A DNA stretch of 26,391 bases from the NCBI GenBank assembly GCA_934229785.1, contig CAKQEA010000023.1, positions 1 to 26,391 on the forward strand, read 5' to 3'. The translations under genes were made by a program, and so were the position numbers. This DNA comes from an uncultured Anaeroplasmataceae bacterium (GTDB taxonomy: Bacteria; Bacillota_I; Bacilli_A; Acholeplasmatales; Anaeroplasmataceae). The notes beneath the pieces were generated by a model. It was not told where the DNA came from, searched no databases, and worked only from the letters and a program-made list of their open reading frames with translations. Positions 7,671 through 16,691 of this stretch are shown one piece after another. Numbering within the stretch: position 1 is the first letter of the stretch; the number at the start of each line of letters is the position of its first letter.

Positions 7671-8378
7671 ATGGCAATAATGATAAAAGAAGAAAAATAT
7701 ATTATTGATAAATGTGATGTTAATAAATGTAATGAGGCTACTATGTTTTTTATCGCTGATAAGTTTCAAAGTATCGCTTCACATCATGCAGATGAAATTG
7801 GTGTAGGCTTTGGTAGTGTTTATAAGCTAGGCTATTTCTGGGTGGTAATGTATGAAAATTATGAGGTTGTTTCAAGATTGCCAAAACTTGGTGAGGAAGT
7901 TATTATAAGAACTTGGCCTAAGCCTAGAAATAGATTGGAATTTGAACGAGAGTATGAGATGCTTGATGTTGATAATAATTTACTTGTCAAGGGGATATCT
8001 AATTGGTGTTTAATTGATATAAATAAAAGAATGATTTCCAAAGCTTTAGATGTTTCATTTATTGGAGAATATGTTTCATATACGAGATATAGTGAAAAAA
8101 CTAAAAGAAAGCTTAATTTAAATGATTTAAATTTTGTTAATTATTATTTATATAAAGTAACTTTTGATGATATAGATAGAAATAATCATATGAATAATGC
8201 TAAATATTTTAATGTTATTACTAGGATTAATAATGCTAAATGGAATAAAGTTGAGATTGCTTTTATTCATGAGGCAAGACTTGATGATGAAATTAAGGTT
8301 TATTATGATTGTAAGAACTTTAAAGGTTATGTTAATGGTAATTTATGTTTTGAGGCAATAGTAAATTGGGAGGAATAA
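7671..8378 (+). CDS. Acyl-ACP thioesterase
   Basis: This 235-residue cytosolic protein has the double hot-dog layout of the bacterial acyl-ACP thioesterase family (the FatA/FatB-like Acyl-ACP_TE family), which hydrolyses acyl-ACP to free fatty acid and ACP. The first hot-dog domain covers about residues 5-135, with IRTWPKPRNRLEFEREYE. The second carries the conserved DRNNHMNNAKY (169-179) with the Asn/His positions typical of the family. Length is normal. The start is ATG 7671 behind AAGAGG. It ends one base before the aminopeptidase start, so the two are cotranscribed. It may set membrane acyl-chain length or release fatty acids; which one cannot be told from sequence. Confidence 0.9.
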   Translation: MAIMIKEEKYIIDKCDVNKCNEATMFFIADKFQSIASHHADEIGVGFGSVYKLGYFWVVMYENYEVVSRLPKLGEEVIIRTWPKPRNRLEFEREYEMLDVDNNLLVKGISNWCLIDINKRMISKALDVSFIGEYVSYTRYSEKTKRKLNLNDLNFVNYYLYKVTFDDIDRNNHMNNAKYFNVITRINNAKWNKVEIAFIHEARLDDEIKVYYDCKNFKGYVNGNLCFEAIVNWEE

Positions 8379-8379
8379 T

Positions 8380-9678
8380 ATGGAAAATTTATTAAATTTT
8401 ATTAAAAAATCGCCTACAGCTTTTCATGCATGTAAGAACATTTGTGATATTTTAAATGAAAATGGCTTTACTTATTTAAGTGAAGGTAAAAAGTGGAGTT
8501 TAAATAAGGGAGGTAAGTACTATGTTACTAGAAATAGTTCATGTGTTATGGCATTTACTATTCCTAATAATGTAGATGAGCTATCATATAATATTACTGC
8601 AGCTCATCTTGATTCGCCAACATTGAAGCTTAAACCTGATTTTTCTTTACAAACTGATAGATATATAAAGCTTAATACTGAGGTTTATGGTGGACCAATT
8701 TTAAATACTTGGATGGATAGGCCGCTTAATATTGCAGGAAGAGTAATAATTAAAGAAGATAACAAGCTTTTAACTAAGTTGATTTCCTTTGATAAGCCTA
8801 TGGTTGTTATTCCAAATTGTAGTATTCATTATTATAACGAATTAAATAGTGGAGTTAAATTAAATCCTCAGGTTGACTTACTACCTTTGTTTTGTGATAA
8901 ATCTATTAGTAGTGTTGATTTATATGATTTGATTTCAAAGAAGCTTAATGTTAAAAGAGATAGTATTATCTCATCTGATTTATATTTGGCTATTTTAGAT
9001 AGAGGTACATTATGTGGTGCTAATGATGAATTTATTGTTGCTCCTCAAATTGATAATTTGGAATGTGCTTTAGGTGTTTTAGAAGGATTTTTAAATGCTA
9101 AAAATGATTTAAGTGTTAATGTTTGTTGTGAATTTGATAATGAAGAAATTGGTTCTCGTACAAGACAAGGCGCAGCCTCAACTATGCTTAGTGATGTTTT
9201 AGAGCGTATAACATCATCACTTGATAAGGATATGGAGGAGCATAAGATGGCTTTGGCTAATTCATTTATTGTTTCAGCTGATAATGCCCAGGGCTTCCAT
9301 CCTAATTATCCTCAAAAATTTGATCCAACTAATGCATCGTTTATGAATAAGGGTATTGTTATTAAAAATGCCGCAAGAGGTTCTTATACAACAGATGGTA
9401 TGTCACTTGCTTATTTTATTAATGTTTGTGACAACGCTAAGGCAATGTATCAATTAAATACTAATCGTAGTGATATGCCGGGTGGTTCGACACTTGGTGC
9501 AATTTCACTTGGACATGTATCTATTCCTTCTGTAGATATTGGTCTTCCTCAAATTGCTATGCATTCAGCTTGTGAAACTGCAGGTGCGTTTGATTATGCT
9601 GAACTTAAAAAGGCAATTAAAAAATTTTATGATATGCATATTACAATTGAATGTGATGGTTTATTTTCTATAAAGTGA
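8380..9678 (+). CDS. apeB: M18 family aminopeptidase
   Basis: A 432-residue cytosolic metallo-aminopeptidase of family M18, which removes N-terminal (often acidic) residues from peptides using two metal ions and forms large tetrahedral complexes. Visible ligands and catalytic residues are AAHLDSP (His76, Asp78), PQIDNLE (Asp225), the EEIGSR glutamates (Glu255 and Glu256), DNAQGFHPNY (Asp301) and the C-terminal AMHSACETAG (His395). Length is normal. The start is one base after the thioesterase stop. The role is general peptide turnover. Confidence 0.95.
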   Translation: MENLLNFIKKSPTAFHACKNICDILNENGFTYLSEGKKWSLNKGGKYYVTRNSSCVMAFTIPNNVDELSYNITAAHLDSPTLKLKPDFSLQTDRYIKLNTEVYGGPILNTWMDRPLNIAGRVIIKEDNKLLTKLISFDKPMVVIPNCSIHYYNELNSGVKLNPQVDLLPLFCDKSISSVDLYDLISKKLNVKRDSIISSDLYLAILDRGTLCGANDEFIVAPQIDNLECALGVLEGFLNAKNDLSVNVCCEFDNEEIGSRTRQGAASTMLSDVLERITSSLDKDMEEHKMALANSFIVSADNAQGFHPNYPQKFDPTNASFMNKGIVIKNAARGSYTTDGMSLAYFINVCDNAKAMYQLNTNRSDMPGGSTLGAISLGHVSIPSVDIGLPQIAMHSACETAGAFDYAELKKAIKKFYDMHITIECDGLFSIK

Positions 9679-9701
9679 CATTTTTTTTAAAAAGTATTTG
9701 T

Positions 9702-9707
9702 TATAAT
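9702..9707 (+). promoter_or_regulatory. -10 element before the HPt gene
   Basis: A perfect TATAAT sits in a T-rich stretch 58 bp before the start. No good -35 is visible at normal spacing. Confidence 0.35.
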
Positions 9708-9765
9708 GAGTTTAATCAATTAGTAATTATAATTGGATTTGTTATGTAAGTATGAGGTAGAAAAT

Positions 9766-10089
9766 ATGAATTATGTTGATAAAAAAATTGCATTACAGTA
9801 TTTAGCAAATAGTGAGTTAATATTTAATAAGCTTAAGAATAGTTTTTTAAATTCCTATAAAAATGGTGAGGCTACAATTACCAAGCTTGTGAATGATAAA
9901 AATATCGACGAATTATATAGATATATTCATTCTATTAAGGGAATTTCATTAAATGTTGGCTCACAGGTATTATATGATGATTCAGTTTTGGTTTTAGAAA
10001 AATTAAAAAAGGAAGAAATTGATCTTCCTTTAATTAAAAGATTTATTGAAACACTTCGTTTTGTTTGTAAAGAGCTTGAAAAATTATAG
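9766..10089 (+). CDS. HPt (histidine phosphotransfer) domain protein
   Basis: The 107-residue all-helical protein is essentially a single HPt domain. The phosphorylatable histidine is His55 in YIHSIKGISLNVG, matching the HPt signature HxxKGxxxxxG. HPt proteins relay phosphate between response-regulator receivers in phosphorelays. ATG 9766 with GAGGT about 8 nt upstream is preferred over an in-frame TTG 33 bp earlier, which lacks a ribosome site. No kinase or receiver protein is encoded nearby, so its partners lie elsewhere. Its last 6 bases overlap the end of the convergent methyltransferase gene. Confidence 0.8.
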   Translation: MNYVDKKIALQYLANSELIFNKLKNSFLNSYKNGEATITKLVNDKNIDELYRYIHSIKGISLNVGSQVLYDDSVLVLEKLKKEEIDLPLIKRFIETLRFVCKELEKL

Positions 10090-10782
10090 CTTTTGATAAA
10101 CAAGAAGTATTCTTTCATCACCCTGCTCATAATCGTCATTAAAATCACCACTTAGTTTTATCAGCTTAAATTTTTTTGATGCTAATTCCTTTATATCATA
10201 GTAATATTCATAATAATTTTCACAAAATACATCATCATCCTCAATAATTTTTATTGTATGCTTTAAAGAGGTTGGTGATGTTTTTTTTGTAGTCCAATCT
10301 AGTTTGAATGTCTCATAATCTTCTTTTATTTCATTTTGGGCGTATTCATTCATTAAATCCTTAGAAAAAATATCAAAAATAAAATAGCCTCCATCCTTCA
10401 AATGATTATAAGCACAATCCATTAGCTTTTTTACACTATTTAGGTTGTCTAAAAAGTTTACTGAATCGAAGAAGCAGGTAACCATATTATATTTTTTACC
10501 AAGATGAAAGTTTGTCATATCCTCATGGTACAAAGGTATGTTTAGATGATTAATCTTCATTTTCTCTTTGGCAATTTCTAAAATTGTATCTGATAGGTCA
10601 AGACCCTCAGCGTGATAGCCCTTTAGGGTTAACATTGTACATAGTGTTGCAGTACCACAGGCCAAATCTAAAATTTCGTCATTAGGCTTTAAATAATCCT
10701 CAATGAATTCTAGCCATAAATCATAATTTAGCTCTGCCATTACTTCATCATAGTAATATCCAAATTTTTTATATGCGTTCAT
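10084..10782 (-). CDS. Class I SAM-dependent methyltransferase
   Basis: A 232-residue cytosolic protein with the class I Rossmann methyltransferase motif I, ILDLACGTA (37-45), followed by the acidic end of strand 2 in HAEGLDLS and a Methyltransf_11/25-like middle (DMTNFHLGKKYNMVTCFFDS). The substrate cannot be told; small molecules or tRNA are typical for this class. Its ATG overlaps the rqcH stop in ATGA (10779-10782), so the two are translationally coupled. It ends by overlapping the convergent HPt gene. Confidence 0.85.
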   Translation of the reverse strand: MNAYKKFGYYYDEVMAELNYDLWLEFIEDYLKPNDEILDLACGTATLCTMLTLKGYHAEGLDLSDTILEIAKEKMKINHLNIPLYHEDMTNFHLGKKYNMVTCFFDSVNFLDNLNSVKKLMDCAYNHLKDGGYFIFDIFSKDLMNEYAQNEIKEDYETFKLDWTTKKTSPTSLKHTIKIIEDDDVFCENYYEYYYDIKELASKKFKLIKLSGDFNDDYEQGDERILLVYQKL

Positions 10783-12431
10783 TTTTTCACCTTCAAGCTA
10801 TTTATATAATCCTTATCTGGATCAATGTATATTGTTTTTTGATGAGTGTAGGTCACAAAGCAATTGGCTCTACCAGGTATTTTCTTGATGTTTTTGATAA
10901 GTGTATAATCAACTGGTACTGATGATGATTCACTCATTGAGGAGTAGTAGGCTGCAAGATTGGCAGCACATCTAATTTCCTCTTCAGTTAATTCACCACT
11001 TTTTTGTACAAGAACATGACTTCCTGGAGCATTTTGAATATGAAACCAATATTCATTTGATTTAGCTAGCTTATGAGTTATATATTCATTTTGAATATTA
11101 TTTTTGCCTACACATATTGTTGTATTACCTATTATATAAGTTAATATCTTTGGCTTTTGATTTTTTTTTGTTGTTTTTTTATTTTTAAATAGATATTTTA
11201 AATTTATAAGTTCATCTTGAATTTCTAAAGCTTCATTTATTGTTGCTTGAGATAATTGATATTTAATAACCTCAAAATATTCAATCTCTTCTTGTGCAAG
11301 CTTTATTTGTTCATTAATGTAGCTAATCGAATTTTTACTTTTTTGATATTTTTTAAAATACCTATTTGAATTTTCAAGAACGCTATATTTAATATCAAGA
11401 GGGATTTTTATCTCTTTATTTGTATAATAGTTAAAAACAATTTCTTCATTCTTTTTATCTTTTAAATTATGTGATGATAATAAAAGCTCACCATATAGCT
11501 TCAATTCATCAGTATTTAAAGCAGATAGAAGATCATTGTTAAGCTTTTCAATTTTCTTTTTATCCTTGGCTATTTGTTTTTTTACGAAGCTTGATAGATC
11601 ATTTGTTTTAAGCTTTACCTTGGCTTGTAAATCCTTATTGTAATAATAATCATCAAGCATTGATGATAATGTATCATATTGTTTAATTCTTTTGTTGTTT
11701 AAAGGGTTAAAATAAAAATCCTCATTACCTTTATTATTTAAAAATAAGCATGGCTTTGTATCTATGTGAAGATATTCAAAGAATTTATCATAATGTCTTT
11801 CATAGAAAAAAATTGGTTCAGCTATATTTAATGATATACCATTAAATTTTTTAATATAGTCCCTTGGTGTTTGAAGCTTATTTTTTATTATTATATCTGT
11901 AAGTTCATCTTTTGTATAATCAAGTGGATTAAGCTTATCAGTTTTTGGAAATTCATAGATGGCATTAGGAAGGATTGTTCTATTATATTCACCAACTCCA
12001 TCATGCTTTAAAGAGTCAATTATTACATAATTTTCATCAGTAAGTATTAGGTTAGAATATCTTCCCATTATTTCACAAATTAAGTATTTTATTTTAAAAT
12101 CTTGCATTTCATTATAGCCTTGTAATTTGAAATAAATTACTCTATCACAATGATAGGTTTCAATACTATCAATGAAATAGCCTTCAATATGTTTTCTTAA
12201 AAACATAGTAAAGCTTTTAGGATTTTGTGGTGCGTCATAAATTCTATTCGTTAAATGAATTCTTGCAAAATCTGATGAAAATGACAGCATAAGATTATAG
12301 TTAATATGATTAGCTCGAATTGTAAAAAGAAAATCAGTATCACCAGACTCAATAATTTTAGAAATTCTACCACTTTTTAATGGTTCAAATTCTTTTATTA
12401 GTCTTTTAAGTAAAATTCCATCAAAACTCAT
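10779..12431 (-). CDS. rqcH: Rqc2-homologous ribosome quality control factor RqcH (NFACT protein)
   Basis: A 550-residue NFACT protein, the bacterial Rqc2 homologue. It binds stalled 50S subunits with peptidyl-tRNA and directs addition of C-terminal alanine tails that mark the nascent chain for degradation. The N-terminal NFACT-N domain starts MSFDGILLKRL and includes CEIMGRYSNLIL. A long coiled coil follows (about residues 270-390), then NFACT-R with YWFHIQNAPGSHVLVQ. ATG 12431, with GGTGAT just upstream, is preferred over an in-frame ATG 30 bp earlier because MSFDG is the conserved family start. In Bacilli rqcH lies near gmk and rpoZ; here it is next to them but on the opposite strand. Confidence 0.95.
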   Translation of the reverse strand: MSFDGILLKRLIKEFEPLKSGRISKIIESGDTDFLFTIRANHINYNLMLSFSSDFARIHLTNRIYDAPQNPKSFTMFLRKHIEGYFIDSIETYHCDRVIYFKLQGYNEMQDFKIKYLICEIMGRYSNLILTDENYVIIDSLKHDGVGEYNRTILPNAIYEFPKTDKLNPLDYTKDELTDIIIKNKLQTPRDYIKKFNGISLNIAEPIFFYERHYDKFFEYLHIDTKPCLFLNNKGNEDFYFNPLNNKRIKQYDTLSSMLDDYYYNKDLQAKVKLKTNDLSSFVKKQIAKDKKKIEKLNNDLLSALNTDELKLYGELLLSSHNLKDKKNEEIVFNYYTNKEIKIPLDIKYSVLENSNRYFKKYQKSKNSISYINEQIKLAQEEIEYFEVIKYQLSQATINEALEIQDELINLKYLFKNKKTTKKNQKPKILTYIIGNTTICVGKNNIQNEYITHKLAKSNEYWFHIQNAPGSHVLVQKSGELTEEEIRCAANLAAYYSSMSESSSVPVDYTLIKNIKKIPGRANCFVTYTHQKTIYIDPDKDYINSLKVKK

Positions 12432-12647
12432 AATATCACCTACACCTTGTAAGTATATCATTTATTAGCCTAAATTTCTATTTAATTATTAAATATTGAA
12501 TTCTTTATTATCAATACGTCTACTATAAATATTAATTAACAACAAATATATATTTAATGGCTAATTATTTATATTTTAATATGCTAAAAATTTCTATTTA
12601 ATTAAAATTAAAATTATGTTAGAATAGAAAAAAAGGAAGTGGTCCTT

Positions 12648-13046
12648 GTGGCATTATGGGGGAAAAAAAGACTTATTGATTCATTTGTTAAATATTTAAA
12701 TGAAAAAAATATTTCTTATAGTAATGAGGATGGATGTATTAGCTTTGAGCTGTTTTTTAATAATTTAAAATATTCTTTATTTCCTTATGTTAATCTTGAT
12801 GAAACAAATAATGAGATGTCAGTTATTATTAATTTAAAAAAAATAGATACAGTCTATAATTTAAAGGAAATAAATAAGATAAATGAGTTTAATTTGAAAT
12901 CAAAATACTTTGTTTTGAAATTTAACTCTTCAAATATTTTATATTTAGAGTATAATGCTATAGTGAATAATGATATATTAGAAGATTTATTTAATAATTT
13001 AACTTCTTCATTGTTTGATTTAGAAGAGGATATTGAAAGGCTTTAA
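12648..13046 (+). CDS. YbjN-like small protein of unknown function
   Basis: The 132-residue protein has an alpha-beta pattern (LIDSFVKYLNEKN, then paired strands, then a terminal helix SSLFDLEEDIERL) that resembles the YbjN/type III chaperone-like fold. That assignment rests on pattern only. GTG 12648 with AAAGGAAG (12632-12639) 8 nt upstream is preferred over GTG 12639, which lies inside the ribosome site. TAGAAT at about 12620 may be its -10. It precedes gmk by 16 bp and is probably cotranscribed with it. There is no signal peptide. Confidence 0.6.
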   Translation: MALWGKKRLIDSFVKYLNEKNISYSNEDGCISFELFFNNLKYSLFPYVNLDETNNEMSVIINLKKIDTVYNLKEINKINEFNLKSKYFVLKFNSSNILYLEYNAIVNNDILEDLFNNLTSSLFDLEEDIERL

Positions 13047-13062
13047 TTGGTGAGGTGTATTT

Positions 13063-13689
13063 ATGAAGCTAAATGATCGTGGTTTATTAGTTGTAATTTC
13101 TGGACCATCTGGTGTAGGTAAGGGTACAGTGCGTAAGGCATTGTTTGATATGCATAATCATAATTTGACATATAGTGTTTCAATGACAACAAGAAAAATG
13201 CGACCAGGTGAGGTTGATGGTGTTGATTACTATTTTGTCTCAAGAGATGAATTTGAGCAAAAAATTGAAGATGGTAAATTTTTAGAGCATGCTGAGTTTG
13301 TTGGAAATTACTATGGTACTCCACTTGATAAGGTTAATGAAAAGCTTGATGCAGGACGTGAGGTTGTCTTAGAGATTGAGGTGGAGGGTGCACTTCAGGT
13401 AAAAAAGAAAATGCCTGATTGCGTTATGATTTTTATTGTACCACCTAGCAAAGAAGCTTTATATGATAGATTAAGAAGTAGAGGTACTGAATCAGAAGAA
13501 ATTATTAAAGAACGTATAGAGAAGGCTAATCGTGAGTTTAAAAAAGCATATCTATATGATTACATTGTTGTAAATGATGAGGTATCAAATGCTGCTGATA
13601 GAATTATGGCTATTATTCGTGCTGAGCATGCGAAAACTAGTAGAACTATTCATAAATATTATGAATTAATTGGTGAAAAAGAAGAATAA
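13063..13689 (+). CDS. gmk: Guanylate kinase
   Basis: A 208-residue guanylate kinase that converts GMP and ATP to GDP and ADP. The P-loop SGPSGVGKGT is at residues 13-22. The GMP-binding region follows, with SMTTRKMRPGEVDGVDYYF and later EFVGNYYGT, and the LID region has RLRSRGTESEE. Length is standard. GAGG lies shortly before ATG. The gmk-rpoZ order is conserved in Bacillota. Confidence 0.97.
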   Translation: MKLNDRGLLVVISGPSGVGKGTVRKALFDMHNHNLTYSVSMTTRKMRPGEVDGVDYYFVSRDEFEQKIEDGKFLEHAEFVGNYYGTPLDKVNEKLDAGREVVLEIEVEGALQVKKKMPDCVMIFIVPPSKEALYDRLRSRGTESEEIIKERIEKANREFKKAYLYDYIVVNDEVSNAADRIMAIIRAEHAKTSRTIHKYYELIGEKEE

Positions 13690-13746
13690 GTATAGAAAAT
13701 ATAAAATAGTTATGCTATAATTATTTTTGGATTTGGAGGGAATGTC

Positions 13747-13968
13747 ATGGCAAATAAAAGAGAATATGATGGTATGCGTTATCCATCTGTTGACTTACTA
13801 TTAGAAAAAATTGATTCAAAATATAAATTAGCTTATTGTGCTGCAAAACGTGCAAAAATCATTGAAGAGGAAGAGTGGACTTCTGCTGAGGATGGTATTT
13901 GTGTTAAGCCAATTGGTCAAGCTCTAGAGGAAATACTTGAGGGCAAGACAAAGATGACTTTTAAGTAA
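13747..13968 (+). CDS. rpoZ: RNA polymerase omega subunit
   Basis: A 73-residue omega subunit, which helps assemble and stabilise the beta' subunit of RNA polymerase. It has the conserved MRYPSVDLLLEKIDSKYKL and AAKRAK motifs near the N terminus and the IGQALEEILEGK region near the end. ATG 13747 is preceded by GGAGGG. The 57-bp gap after gmk contains a TATAAT-like sequence, so it may have its own promoter besides read-through from gmk. A strong terminator follows. Confidence 0.95.
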   Translation: MANKREYDGMRYPSVDLLLEKIDSKYKLAYCAAKRAKIIEEEEWTSAEDGICVKPIGQALEEILEGKTKMTFK

Positions 13969-14001
13969 TTTTAAGATTAATGTTAAGTGTTTAATAAATT
14001 T

Positions 14002-14030
14002 GTGGTTAATTTTAGTTAGCCACTTTTTTT
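14002..14030 (+). terminator. Rho-independent terminator after rpoZ
   Basis: An 8-bp stem GTGGTTAA/TTAGCCAC (one G-T pair) with a 6-nt loop is followed by seven T residues. It ends only 13 bp before the next start codon, so the downstream gene depends on read-through or on a promoter inside this segment. Confidence 0.85.
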
Positions 14031-14043
14031 ATAGGAGGGTTTT

Positions 14044-14838
14044 ATGACTTTTTCTCAATATGTATTATGTTTTTTTATATATGCCTTTTTAGGATATGTG
14101 TGTGAGGTTATTTATTGTTCTATTGGTCAAAGAAAGCTTGTCAATAGAGGATATTTATATAGTCCAATTTGTCCAATTTATGGTTATGGTGCAGTGCTTG
14201 TTATTTTTGCGATGACACCAATTAAAAACCTTGGTACTTGGTATTTTCCACTTGTATTCTTGGCTGGTACTATTTTAGTTACTATTTTGGAATATTTAAC
14301 AAGCTACTTTATGGAAAATTTATTTCATATGCGTTGGTGGGATTACTCTAGATATAAATTCCAAATTAATGGTAGAGTTTGTCTTTTAAATTCGACATTA
14401 TTTGGTCTTTTAATAATGGTTGTTATGTATGTGATTCAGCCTTTTATTGAAAAGTATATTTTGGCTAATATCAATAACACAGTATTGTATTCATTAGATG
14501 GAGTATTATTTTCTGTTATGGTTGTTGATACAATTTTTTCTACAATTAAGAATATCAATATTGCAAATGTTATTGTTAAGCTTAGTGAGCTTGAGGAAAA
14601 GGCAAGTGTTAAATTAAATGAAATTAAGGATGAAGCTTCACTTAAAATTAATACTATTAAGGATGAGGCCTCTGAAAAACTAGCTGAAACAAAGAAGAGG
14701 TTAACATTAAAGCTTGAGGAATTAACTAAAAAATATCCTAATCTTTTGGTAAGAAAAATTGGTAGAAATAGAAAAACTTGTGAAGAAATTATTGATGATA
14801 ATTTAAAAATGATAGAAGATTCTAAGGATGAAAAATAA
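14044..14838 (+). CDS. CmpB-type membrane protein (putative ABC transporter permease)
   Basis: The 264-residue protein has about five membrane segments in the first 165 residues. It carries sequences typical of the family annotated as putative ABC-transporter type IV/CmpB: FLGYVCEVIYCS, RGYLYSPICPIYGYGA, and WWDYSRYKFQINGRVCL. No ATPase is encoded nearby and the biochemical role of the family is unclear. After the membrane part comes a charged coiled-coil tail (about 175-235) with near-repeats (VKLNEIKDEAS, LKINTIKDEAS, EKLAETKK) and then a basic stretch. The start has a strong GGAGGG. Its stop overlaps the uvrC start (TAATG), so the two genes are translationally coupled. Confidence 0.8.
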   Translation: MTFSQYVLCFFIYAFLGYVCEVIYCSIGQRKLVNRGYLYSPICPIYGYGAVLVIFAMTPIKNLGTWYFPLVFLAGTILVTILEYLTSYFMENLFHMRWWDYSRYKFQINGRVCLLNSTLFGLLIMVVMYVIQPFIEKYILANINNTVLYSLDGVLFSVMVVDTIFSTIKNINIANVIVKLSELEEKASVKLNEIKDEASLKINTIKDEASEKLAETKKRLTLKLEELTKKYPNLLVRKIGRNRKTCEEIIDDNLKMIEDSKDEK

Positions 14839-16631
14839 TGAATTCTTTAATTGAAGAAAAACTTAAATTATTGCCAGATTTACCTGGAAGCTATCAAATG
14901 AAGGATAAGAGTGGTACAATCATTTATGTTGGTAAGGCTAAAAATTTAAAAAATAGAGTTAGAAGCTATTTTCATGGTGCTCATAACGCTAAAACAACTA
15001 AGCTGGTTAGTGAAATTGTTGATTTTGATTATGTAATTACTAAATCTGAGCTTGAGGCCTTTGTTTTGGAAATAAATATGATTAAGGAATATGATCCTAA
15101 GTATAATATTATGCTTACAGATGATAAAACCTATCCTTATATTGCCCTTACAAATGAGCTTCATCCAAGATTGATTGTTACAAGAAGTAAAAGAAAAAAG
15201 GGGACTGCTAGATATTTTGGTCCTTATCCTAACGTTAAGGCTGCAAGAGCAACTATTGATTTATTAAATAGAATTTATCCACTTAGAAAATGCTATAATA
15301 TTCCTAATCATGAATGCTTGTATTATCATATGCACCAATGCCTAGCTCCATGCATAAATAAGGAAAAAATAGATTACACGGATTATAAGAATAAAATTTC
15401 AAGCTTTTTAAATGGTGATGCTAAGGAAGTTTTAGATAAATTGAATAAGGATATGGAGGCTGCTTCAGAAAATCTAGAATTTGAAAGAGCAATTGAATAT
15501 CGAGATTTAATTAATTCCATTGAAAATACTATTGCTAAGCAAAAGATTTCTATTAATGATTTAACATCTAGAGATTATATTGGTGTTTATCAAGATAATG
15601 ATGAAATTTCAATTAATATTATAATCACAAGAGTTGGTAATATTGTTCAAAATCATCAAACTATTATTAACATGTATGATTCCTTAGATGATGAGGTTTT
15701 TAATTATTTGTATCAATTTTATGATTTAAATACTAAACCAAAGGAAATTGCTATTTGTGGAGTTGAGGATGTTGATTTAATTTCTTCATTGCTTGACATT
15801 CCTCTTATTCAGGCTAAGCTTGGTAAGAAGAAGGAAATACTTGATATGGCCGTTGGTAATGCCAAGTTTAATTTGGAGAATAAGAGAAATATTTATAAAA
15901 ATCAGGTTTTAAAGAAGGTTGAAACTATTGAAAGCCTTGGTAAGCTATTAGATATTCCAACCCCAAGAAGAATTGAGGCCTTTGATAATTCAAATTTGTT
16001 TGGTGAATATCCTGTCTCAGGTATGGTTTGTTATATTAATGGCAAGCCAGCACCAAAGGAATTTAGAAAATATCATATTAAAACAGTTGAAGGAGCTAAC
16101 GATTATGAATCAATGAAGGAGGTTATCTATAGAAGATATCTTCGTTTGATGATGGAAGATGCAACAATGCCAGATTTAATTGTTATGGATGGTGGTGCGA
16201 TTCAGGTTCATGCAGCTATTGAGGTTTTAAATTCCTTGCATTTAGATATTCCTGTTTTAGGCATTCAAAAGGATAATCATCATAAGGCAACTATTTTATT
16301 CTTTAATGAAAAATTTATTAATGTTGATAGAAATGATCCAATATTTTTACTTTTATCAGATATTTCTCAACGTGTTCATGATTTTGCAATCAGCTTTTTT
16401 AGAAGTCAAAAGGCCAAGGGCTTTTTTTCTTCCTATCTTGATGAGATTGAAGGACTTGGTGAGAAAAGAAAAAAACTATTACTTGAGCATTTTTTGACTA
16501 TTGATGCTATAAAAAATGCCAGCGTTGATGAAATTATTAGTTGTGGTATTCCTAAGAATGTTGCGGCTAATATATATGATTTTTTTAAAAATAAGGATGC
16601 AAATGATGATGAGCAAAACTCAAATGAATAA
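14838..16631 (+). CDS. uvrC: UvrABC excinuclease subunit C
   Basis: A 597-residue UvrC, which makes both incisions around bulky DNA lesions after UvrA/UvrB loading. Domains in order: GIY-YIG nuclease (GSYQM then IIYVGKAKNL, about 17-90), a four-cysteine cluster site (Cys152, 160, 168 and 172), the UVR UvrB-binding helix pair (about 205-230), an RNase H-like endonuclease domain (IEAFDNSNLFGE and LIVMDGGAIQV), and tandem helix-hairpin-helices at the end (LDEIEGLGEKRKKLL). Length is normal. It starts inside the stop of the preceding membrane protein gene, and its stop codon lies in the loop of a terminator hairpin. Confidence 0.97.
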   Translation: MNSLIEEKLKLLPDLPGSYQMKDKSGTIIYVGKAKNLKNRVRSYFHGAHNAKTTKLVSEIVDFDYVITKSELEAFVLEINMIKEYDPKYNIMLTDDKTYPYIALTNELHPRLIVTRSKRKKGTARYFGPYPNVKAARATIDLLNRIYPLRKCYNIPNHECLYYHMHQCLAPCINKEKIDYTDYKNKISSFLNGDAKEVLDKLNKDMEAASENLEFERAIEYRDLINSIENTIAKQKISINDLTSRDYIGVYQDNDEISINIIITRVGNIVQNHQTIINMYDSLDDEVFNYLYQFYDLNTKPKEIAICGVEDVDLISSLLDIPLIQAKLGKKKEILDMAVGNAKFNLENKRNIYKNQVLKKVETIESLGKLLDIPTPRRIEAFDNSNLFGEYPVSGMVCYINGKPAPKEFRKYHIKTVEGANDYESMKEVIYRRYLRLMMEDATMPDLIVMDGGAIQVHAAIEVLNSLHLDIPVLGIQKDNHHKATILFFNEKFINVDRNDPIFLLLSDISQRVHDFAISFFRSQKAKGFFSSYLDEIEGLGEKRKKLLLEHFLTIDAIKNASVDEIISCGIPKNVAANIYDFFKNKDANDDEQNSNE

Positions 16632-16648
16632 TGCTCATCTTTTCTTTT
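16608..16648 (+). terminator. Rho-independent terminator overlapping the uvrC stop
   Basis: A perfect 8-bp stem, GATGAGCA (16608-16615) with TGCTCATC (16632-16639), is followed by TTTTCTTTT. The loop contains the last uvrC codons and the stop. Confidence 0.8.
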
Positions 16649-16691
16649 GCTTTTATTTGGTGTATAATTATCAAAGAACGGAGTGAGGCTG

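Noticed and set aside
13061..13324. Minus-strand frame opposite gmk
   Set aside because: It lies entirely opposite a well-supported gene, has low-complexity composition and no ribosome site.
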